This document shows, one piece after another, positions 1 to 4,740 of a stretch of 6,253 bases of DNA (its first letter is position 1; each line of letters starts with the position of its first letter). The DNA is taken from the NCBI GenBank assembly GCA_005793615.1, contig SXRI01000115.1:1-6253 (forward strand). The letters run 5' to 3'. A model generated the notes under the pieces. It was given only the letters and a program-made list of their open reading frames with translations. It ran no database searches and was not told the DNA's origin. The stretch comes from Bdellovibrionales bacterium (GTDB lineage: Bacteria > Bdellovibrionota > Bdellovibrionia > Bdellovibrionales > JAMPXM01). A program made the translations under genes and the position numbers.

Positions 1-134
1 AGGTTCGCCGTAGCCGTCTTTATTTCCTGCGTAGCCTTAAGGGAAAGGCCGCTCGTTTATCGTCGGTGCTCGTTGGCCTTAAGGACGAGAATGCCCAGGC
101 GGCAGCGGTAGCAGAAGCGGCTGCTGAAGGCTGA
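1..134 (+). CDS. rplS: 50S ribosomal protein L19, C-terminal end (5' truncated by window)
   Basis: This is the last 43 residues of L19, a large-subunit protein located near the 30S/50S interface. The frame starts at base 3 and ends at a TGA at 132-134. The family signature near the L19 C-terminus is readable: VRRSRLYFLR followed by LKGKAARL, matching the usual 'VRKAKLYYLRxxxGKAARI' pattern. E. coli L19 ends a few residues after GKAAR, whereas this protein continues for about 25 more residues. The last part is Ala/Glu rich (ENAQAAAVAEAAAEG) and is probably a flexible tail. The following rnhB and yraN genes are the usual neighbours of rplS in the trmD-rplS cluster, which supports the call. The start lies outside the window. 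Confidence 0.93.
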   Translation, partial: VRRSRLYFLRSLKGKAARLSSVLVGLKDENAQAAAVAEAAAEG

Positions 135-156
135 GTCCCGTGCTGCAAGGGCTCAT

Positions 157-175
157 CGCTCATCTAAGATGAGCG
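157..175 (+). other. Perfect hairpin just after rplS
   Basis: CGCTCATC and GATGAGCG form an 8-bp perfect inverted repeat around a 3-base spacer (TAA), starting 22 bases after the rplS stop. No T-run follows, so it is not a standard intrinsic terminator. It could be a 3'-end stabilising stem or an RNA processing site for the rplS message. The role is inference; only the symmetry is seen. Confidence 0.5.
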
Positions 176-186
176 CCTACATGGGC

Positions 187-222
187 GACCAGAGCTGATG
201 ACCAGAGCTGATGACCAGAGCT
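187..222 (+). repeat. 13-bp tandem repeat, 2.8 copies
   Basis: The unit GACCAGAGCTGAT occurs at 187-199 and 200-212, and its first ten bases recur at 213-222, with no mismatches. The third copy runs into a 10-bp palindrome, CAGAGCTCTG, at 216-225. The array lies between the rplS stop and the terminator, in non-coding sequence. It may be a simple slippage product; no function is evident. Confidence 0.85.
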
Positions 223-230
223 CTGAAAAG

Positions 231-262
231 AACCTTGGGTGTTTTTGCATCCAGGGTTTTTT
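231..262 (+). terminator. Intrinsic terminator downstream of rplS
   Basis: AACCTTGG (231-238) pairs with CCAGGGTT (251-258) through eight pairs, one of them G-U. The loop is 12 bases, and six T's (257-262) sit at the base of the 3' arm. An A-rich stretch (226-229) precedes the 5' arm. This is a standard Rho-independent layout. It would end or attenuate transcription from rplS before rnhB. Confidence 0.72.
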
Positions 263-270
263 CGTTTGTG

Positions 271-311
271 GGGAGCTTGCGGGATAGCTCAAGATGGTGC
301 TCTCTTTTTTT
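271..311 (+). other. Second U-tract hairpin region with alternative stems
   Basis: GAGCT (273-277) can pair with AGCTC (286-290) over an 8-base loop. Alternatively, GGGAGC (271-276-type arm) can pair with GCTCTC (299-304), including one G-U pair, with seven T's (305-311) directly after it. The two stems use the same 5' arm, so they exclude each other. The longer-range stem has a large loop of about 22 bases, which makes it a weak terminator on its own. It could be a backup terminator or an attenuator-like switch upstream of rnhB; that is inference from pairing only. Confidence 0.35.
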
Positions 312-358
312 CTGAACAAAGGCTTGTCTCCTCGCGTGATATCGTCTGAGATCTATCT

Positions 359-1072
359 ATGACATCTCAGAATTCATCAAATACGCCACCAGATCGCAAA
401 GCCAAGCTTAAATCAATTAAACCTGTTTATGAGCCCTTCGACTGGAAGCAGCTCGTGCCGCAGCCGGTAATTGGTGTTGATGAGGTAGGGCGGGGCTGTT
501 TAGCAGGCCCTGTTTTCGCGGCAGCGGTCATTTTACCTGCGGATTTTTCACTGGTCGGAGTGACGGATTCGAAACTTTTGTCCGAAGCTCGGCGCGAAAA
601 ATTGGCGGTACAGATTCACGATGTCGCCATGGTTGGTATCGGCTTTGCCAGTGTCGGAGAGGTCGATCGTCTCAATATTCTTGGTGCGACTTTTACGGCG
701 ATGCGAAGGGCTATCGAAAACCTGATGGCCGGCATGTCTCCTGGCACTGGGCATGTCTTAGTGGATGGTAATCAGCGCATTCAGGGACTTGAGGGTTTTC
801 GACAGACGACTTTGATCAAAGGTGACTTGCGGGCGCAGCCGATTGCCGCGGCTTCGATTGTCGCTAAAGTAGCGCGCGACAATTTGATGAAAAATCTCGG
901 AGAAAAGTATCCGCTCTATGGATTTGAAAAACACAAAGGTTATGGCTCGCCCACTCACCTTGCGGCAATTCAAAAACATGGACCTTGTAGTCAACATCGA
1001 AGCACGTTTGCGGGCGTACGGGAGTACTGGACCGAGAAGCTTGACGAGGAACGAGCGCTGGATCCTTTCTGA
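359..1072 (+). CDS. rnhB: Ribonuclease HII
   Basis: RNase HII cuts the RNA strand of RNA-DNA hybrids and starts removal of single ribonucleotides misincorporated into DNA, in the cytoplasm with Mn2+ or Mg2+. All family motifs are present: GVDEVGRG with catalytic D41 and E42, followed by AGPV; TDSK at 69-72; LVDGN with catalytic D136; KGD at 154-156; the SIVAKVARD block ending in catalytic D174; and the GYGSPTHLAAI...HGPCSQHR segment near the C-terminus. At 237 residues it is slightly longer than E. coli RNase HII because about 36 polar residues precede the first motif. The start is supported by an in-frame TGA at 347-349, only nine bases upstream. No strong Shine-Dalgarno is visible (only GAG near 348). 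It follows rplS and overlaps yraN, the usual order in many bacteria. Confidence 0.95.
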   Translation: MTSQNSSNTPPDRKAKLKSIKPVYEPFDWKQLVPQPVIGVDEVGRGCLAGPVFAAAVILPADFSLVGVTDSKLLSEARREKLAVQIHDVAMVGIGFASVGEVDRLNILGATFTAMRRAIENLMAGMSPGTGHVLVDGNQRIQGLEGFRQTTLIKGDLRAQPIAAASIVAKVARDNLMKNLGEKYPLYGFEKHKGYGSPTHLAAIQKHGPCSQHRSTFAGVREYWTEKLDEERALDPF

Positions 1073-1433
1073 GTGGTTGGTTGCGTGTGACCGTACCGTC
1101 ATATACGGTGAGCAGCTGTTGAAACATCGAGAGAAAACACCATTTGCGGAGGTTGATCTCTTGACCCGTGATGGGGCGGGCGGTCTCAAATTAATCGAAG
1201 TTAAGACCGTGAATCGGGAGTTCTGGGGAGAGAGATTTCTAATCACGCCGACTCAGGTCGGACGGCTCAGAAGAGCGCGGACCTGGTTCGAGGAATGTTA
1301 TCAACTTCCAGTCACTCTCTTACTCGCTGTCGTGAGTCACGAGTTACAGGACGATTTCAAGAAGCCCTACAGGACGCCTTTTTTGCCGAGAGTTCAATAC
1401 TTTGAGGCAGGATTCGACTGGCTATTGACATGA
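1041..1433 (+). CDS. YraN/UPF0102 family endonuclease-like protein
   Basis: This belongs to the YraN (UPF0102) family, which has a PD-(D/E)XK nuclease-like fold and no firmly established cellular role. The core is AEVDLLTRDG followed by LIEVKT; counting from the TTG, D39, E53 and K55 form the D-x13-E-x-K active-site pattern. The TPTQVGRLRRARTWF segment matches the conserved 'xxKQxRLxxAAxxW' helix. The start is uncertain. ATG codons at 918, 942 and 978 are in frame but lie inside the conserved end of rnhB, giving overlaps of 95-155 bases. TTG at 1041 gives a 130-residue protein of normal family length with a 32-base overlap and an N-terminus (TRNERWILSEWL) that lines up with the usual GxxGExxAxxYL region, although the glycines are missing. 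The stop overlaps the next gene's ATG (ATGA), indicating translational coupling. Confidence 0.82.
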   Translation: MTRNERWILSEWLVACDRTVIYGEQLLKHREKTPFAEVDLLTRDGAGGLKLIEVKTVNREFWGERFLITPTQVGRLRRARTWFEECYQLPVTLLLAVVSHELQDDFKKPYRTPFLPRVQYFEAGFDWLLT

Positions 1434-1942
1434 TGGTTGGGTGGTCGAACACTGTAGGTATGGCACTTTGTGGAGAGAATTTAATTTCGATTTTGAAACG
1501 CGGCTCGATGATTGGCGTCCTCGCTCTCGTTAGTTCAAGCTCGCCGGTCAAAGCGGATCCGATGCGGGATTTTGTGGTGAGTTGTAGTTACGGCGTTCTC
1601 GCCGGAACTCTAGTGGGTGCCGCAACTTTGGCATTTTCAGATAAGCCCGGTGACAACCTGAATCGTGTGGCGCGTGGCGCATCGCTGGGTCTTTATGCGG
1701 GTATTCTATTAGGTGCCTACGTGGTGTTTGGTGTTCCTGCCGATGACGAAGATGCCGCTGAACAGTTGCAGAATGTCGGTAATGAGAATGGAGTCGTGCC
1801 GCTGGTTGTACCTATGGGACAAAAGCGGCGCCAATTGAGTTTCAGGATTCAGCGGGAAGTGCCTCGAATGCAATTCTATCCCATAATGGGCGAGCATGGC
1901 TTAGAGGGCGCGCAGGGCTCGCTTCGTGTTCTCAGCTTTTAG
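1430..1942 (+). CDS. Exported glycine-zipper membrane protein of unknown function
   Basis: I do not recognise a named family. The first 42 residues read as a signal peptide: a charged KR at 23-24, a hydrophobic stretch (MIGVLALV) and an SPVKA-DP cleavage site after A42. Two hydrophobic segments follow, at about 49-69 and 83-102. Each carries glycine at every fourth position: G55, G59, G63 in the first and G83, G87, G91, G95 in the second. This GxxxGxxxG pattern packs helices tightly in small membrane proteins. A polar loop (SDKPGDNLNRVARG) joins them. The tail of about 65 residues is acidic at first and then mixed, with an RIQREVPRMQFYP stretch. The ATG at 1430 overlaps the yraN stop; ATG codons at 1433 or 1460 are possible and would shorten the signal peptide, and none has a good ribosome binding site. 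It is the last gene of the rnhB unit. Membrane location is inferred; the role is unknown. Confidence 0.8.
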   Translation: MMVGWSNTVGMALCGENLISILKRGSMIGVLALVSSSSPVKADPMRDFVVSCSYGVLAGTLVGAATLAFSDKPGDNLNRVARGASLGLYAGILLGAYVVFGVPADDEDAAEQLQNVGNENGVVPLVVPMGQKRRQLSFRIQREVPRMQFYPIMGEHGLEGAQGSLRVLSF

Positions 1943-1990
1943 CACGCTGCTAATAACGACTCTCTGATAGTTGAGCTATTTGAGCTAACT
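1939..1990. other. Convergent junction with two small hairpins
   Basis: Only 46 bases separate the two convergent stop codons. TTAGCA-CGC-TGCTAA (1939-1953) is a 6-bp perfect stem covering the stop of the exported-protein gene. AGTT-g-AGCT paired with AGCT-AACT (1969-1990) is a bulged 8-bp stem reaching the lptD stop. Neither is followed by a clear T-run on either strand, so they are at best weak bidirectional terminators. The pairing is seen; the role is inferred. Confidence 0.35.
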
Positions 1991-4526
1991 AACCAGACAA
2001 ACCACCGAAATTGAAATCGAAGTTAACATAGATCTCCCGCTTTCCGCCGACAGGTTGAACGTACTGAAGTTTAATGCCCCAACAATTTCCTGGAGGCTTG
2101 ATGTTGAAGTCGCCTCGCCAAGTGGTCAGCTTGAGATTTTGCGCTTCGGCGGCATAATCGAGCGTCGCTGCAAGATCGAGGTATTTAGATTTGAAGCCGC
2201 CACTGAGGCCCACGGTCTGCGGAGCTTCGGTGGTCTGTGCGACGTTGCGACTGATGTTATAGGTCTGATTATAGGTGACTTGAGCGAATTCGGTGTCGCT
2301 CGCATTCTTAAGCCGAAGAGTCGAGGTCGAAGTGGTGACTCGGTGATAGGGGTAGTACCGAAGAACCGAGTAGATGTCGATGCGGTCCAAGTGCAGATCA
2401 AAGTTTGAAAAGATATCGGAATAGGGAAGTCTTGGGGGATCTTGCCGTTTGGCTTCGTCAAAGTCGTAACTTTGACCAATTTTCCAAGCCGCGATCTGCC
2501 GATATACGGGTGTGCCGCTGAGCCAACGTTTGCGTACCAGTCGGTTGGTGGCCTGTAAGGTCACAAGGGTACGGCTGGAGATGCGATCGTGGTAGTCGAA
2601 CTGCAGAGTGGTGTCGACGTTCGTGAAGTTTTCATTGGAGATAGGCTGCTCCTCAAGAAAAATGGGCAGCTGGGCGTTTCTACTGAAAAATGGATGGCTG
2701 TCGGGTTGACGAATATAGGGAATATAGCTACCCACGATTTCCGGTTGAAATTCATGGCGGAAGATATCGGCATGTACGCCCTTGGGAACCTTGAGGTCTT
2801 CATCCAACGCGCGACTTTCTTCGTCGATCCAGTTGCTTGATGGCGGTTTGATTTCAGGTTTGCGCGATAACCCTTCTTCGTTTCCGTAGATACGGTAAAA
2901 CGTGGTGCGCGCGGAGATCTTGCCGCGGGCATAATTACGAAATGGCATCGAGTCGTACTGGTTGGGGTTGTCGGCGCTCGGCGCGACGTTGAAGGCATAT
3001 TGGGTATGCCGCAACTGAATCGATGGTAGCACATCAAGAAAGCGCCCGACATTGAACGGGTACGCGATCTCGGGTTTGAGATCCAGGCGTTGGCCGGTAC
3101 GGACAATATCGGTCACTGGATTAAATTGGCTTCCGCCACCGACGTCGATGGAATGCGGGCCTCCGGTGCGGGGTTGCGCGTAGCCGGAGTGATTGGCGTC
3201 AATCTGTCGATCGTACGGCTGCCCTGTTGCCGGGTCTATCCCGGCGGGAATCACATGATCAAAAGCATAGCCCTCACGGGTAAAATTGACGTAGTTGATA
3301 TCCATCCGGAATAAGAGATTGCTCTTAAAAACAGGTCGATCCGCCACCGAGAAGCGTAGCTCGGGCCAGCGATGAACAGCTTCATTATTGTTGGAAAATG
3401 GATTCGCGGTCATCATGTTGATGTAATAGGCGACATCAATACTGGCGTGAGTGAGTTCGGTGTTGCGTGTGAGGCTGAGTCGATTTTCAAGTGCCGGATC
3501 ACCTTTTCCGGGTACCTCTTTCCAAAAGTCAGTCGGGTAGATGAGGTCGCTGACAAGATTCAATTTGGTCTTTTGTGAAAGGTCTCCGGGGAGTTCGTAG
3601 GTATGTGCATAATTGAAAAACCAGCGCCGGCTGCGGCTGCCACCGGGAAGAGCGTTGAGTGATTCCTCTGTGCCAAATACTCGGTCATTGATGATACCGG
3701 CATTGCCCTCGCCATAGCTCTCTTCACTCAACATATACCGGTAGTTGCTGAGAATTTTAAGGCCGCGGCGCGAGTATAGTTTAGGAGTTATTGTTGCATC
3801 CTGGCTGCGGCTAATTGCCCAGAAAAAAGGCAAACCCAATGCAACTTCATCTGCGAAGATGTCTAAATCAGGTGAGAGCAGTCCAGATTGGCGCTCACTC
3901 TTCAAAGGTACCACGAGATACGGCAGCCAAAGAACGGGGATATTGGCGATTTTCAGGAGTGGATTTTTAATGAAGGCGTAGCCACCCATGCGCGCGCTCA
4001 TGCGCGTCCCTGCAAAAGTCCATGCGGTCGGGCAGGTGGTACACGCCGTGTAGTAGGCGTTCTCGGCTTCGTAGGTTTCCGGGCCTGTCTTCCGCACGAC
4101 GCGTCCTTCGAGGATGACCTGACCATTCTTCACAAATCCGTTCTGTATAATTCCGGTGTTGGTCTTGTAATCCAATATTGCGGCATCGCCTTCCACGTAG
4201 GCCTGCGAGCTAGAAAGTACCAGGCTACCGAACGCTTCAATTTTTTGGGTCTTCTCGTTAATGATCGCGCGGTCACAGCTAAGATACTGGCCATTGAAAA
4301 AGACTTTTACATTTCCGCTGACCTCAACCACGCCTTTTTCAAAGTCGCGCGAAAAGTTGTCCGCGCCCAAATTGACGTGTCCGCCGCCGGGAATGGCTAA
4401 GGATCCTGTAGTGGCAATCGCCTCCACAGGAACGGTTAAAATCAAGGTCATTGCTGTTAACAAAGGCAGTAGGGTTGCCAAAGTTAATAGAGTGACCGAA
4501 GCACGTAGGCGTAACTCAAGATGCAT
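1989..4526 (-). CDS. lptD: LPS-assembly protein LptD (outer-membrane LPS translocon)
   Basis: LptD is the 26-strand outer-membrane barrel that, with the lipoprotein LptE, inserts lipopolysaccharide into the outer leaflet, taking it from the periplasmic LptA bridge. At 845 residues it is in the normal range. A signal peptide with hydrophobic residues at about 9-32 ends near A36 or A38. Residues about 50-145 are the OstA/LptA-like jellyroll (NFSRDFEKGVVEVSGNV, then YLSCDRAIINEKT). IANIPVLWLPYLVVPL and KSERQSGLLSPD mark the entry to the barrel. The rest alternates aromatic and polar residues, as in beta strands, and the end is NCWGIKLQYV...YVNFDFNF. The mature part has only four cysteines: C84, C162, C165 and C815. 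The C-terminal CC pair of E. coli is a single Cys here. A GGAG lies 12 bases before the ATG. It follows the cyclase gene on the same strand after 214 bases; whether they are cotranscribed is unclear. Confidence 0.93.
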   Translation of the reverse strand: MHLELRLRASVTLLTLATLLPLLTAMTLILTVPVEAIATTGSLAIPGGGHVNLGADNFSRDFEKGVVEVSGNVKVFFNGQYLSCDRAIINEKTQKIEAFGSLVLSSSQAYVEGDAAILDYKTNTGIIQNGFVKNGQVILEGRVVRKTGPETYEAENAYYTACTTCPTAWTFAGTRMSARMGGYAFIKNPLLKIANIPVLWLPYLVVPLKSERQSGLLSPDLDIFADEVALGLPFFWAISRSQDATITPKLYSRRGLKILSNYRYMLSEESYGEGNAGIINDRVFGTEESLNALPGGSRSRRWFFNYAHTYELPGDLSQKTKLNLVSDLIYPTDFWKEVPGKGDPALENRLSLTRNTELTHASIDVAYYINMMTANPFSNNNEAVHRWPELRFSVADRPVFKSNLLFRMDINYVNFTREGYAFDHVIPAGIDPATGQPYDRQIDANHSGYAQPRTGGPHSIDVGGGSQFNPVTDIVRTGQRLDLKPEIAYPFNVGRFLDVLPSIQLRHTQYAFNVAPSADNPNQYDSMPFRNYARGKISARTTFYRIYGNEEGLSRKPEIKPPSSNWIDEESRALDEDLKVPKGVHADIFRHEFQPEIVGSYIPYIRQPDSHPFFSRNAQLPIFLEEQPISNENFTNVDTTLQFDYHDRISSRTLVTLQATNRLVRKRWLSGTPVYRQIAAWKIGQSYDFDEAKRQDPPRLPYSDIFSNFDLHLDRIDIYSVLRYYPYHRVTTSTSTLRLKNASDTEFAQVTYNQTYNISRNVAQTTEAPQTVGLSGGFKSKYLDLAATLDYAAEAQNLKLTTWRGDFNIKPPGNCWGIKLQYVQPVGGKREIYVNFDFNFGGLSG

Positions 4527-4678
4527 TGATCGGTGTCGCTCCGGCTTTATGCCTTCACATTCGTGCGCGCAACTGCGCAGGAATATGAAAAGCGTAGCCA
4601 GCCTTGATCACGCTGTCACGCATCCTCGTCGCGTCGCAATGTGTAGAGCGTTTATTTTTTGGAGCGGTAACTTGGACC

Positions 4679-4704
4679 GCGGTGCTGGCCAAAGTCAGCA
4701 CCGC
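4679..4704 (-). terminator. Strong hairpin downstream of the cyclase gene
   Basis: GCGGTGCTG (4679-4687) and CAGCACCGC (4696-4704) form a perfect 9-bp GC-rich stem. Two more inner pairs (one G-U, one C-G) leave a 4-base loop. It lies about 37 bases after the cyclase stop, in the direction of transcription. No T-run follows on the minus strand, so it may stabilise the 3' end or work with Rho rather than being a classical intrinsic terminator. Confidence 0.4.
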
Positions 4705-4718
4705 CCCTCTCTAAGGCT

Positions 4719-4736
4719 ACCGGTAAGATTACCGGT
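4719..4736 (-). repeat. 8-bp perfect inverted repeat next to the cyclase stop
   Basis: ACCGGTAA (4719-4726) and TTACCGGT (4729-4736) are perfect inverted arms with a 2-base centre, starting four bases beyond the cyclase stop codon. The tight centre and symmetric arms fit either a short RNA stem or a dimeric protein-binding site. Its position at the 3' end of a gene makes the RNA stem more likely. The symmetry is seen; the function is inferred. Confidence 0.5.
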
Positions 4737-4740
4737 GAAG

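Larger units (their letters stand above)
4527..4740 (-). other. Intergenic region upstream of lptD
   Basis: These 214 bases separate the cyclase stop from the lptD start. They hold two strong inverted repeats near the cyclase end (listed separately). The remaining ~150 bases next to lptD should contain its promoter if lptD is transcribed independently, but I could not find a convincing -35/-10 pair. The only extra structure is a small GCGC-AACT-GCGC stem near 4570. No credible gene lies here. Confidence 0.5.

Noticed and set aside
187..222. Tandem repeat considered as a CRISPR remnant or iteron array
   Set aside because: The 13-bp units are directly adjacent without spacers, and no cas, rep or AT-rich origin features are nearby.
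324..352. Possible promoter for rnhB: TTGTCT, 17-base spacer, TGAGAT
   Set aside because: The -10 matches the consensus at only about three of six positions, and spacing alone is not enough to call it.
758..1246. Minus-strand frame of 162 codons opposite rnhB and yraN
   Set aside because: It lies opposite two genes with clear conserved motifs, has no motif of its own and no ribosome binding site.
2126..3106. Minus-strand frames of 117 and 181 codons inside lptD in another frame
   Set aside because: They are fully contained within lptD on the same strand, with low-complexity Ser/Thr/Arg composition and no recognisable domain; out-of-frame shadows.
4555..4623. 22-residue minus-strand open frame upstream of lptD (starts MRDSVIKAGY), possible leader peptide
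   Set aside because: It has no spaced Shine-Dalgarno (AGG abuts the ATG), no runs of regulatory codons and no associated attenuator stem with a U-tract; chance is sufficient.
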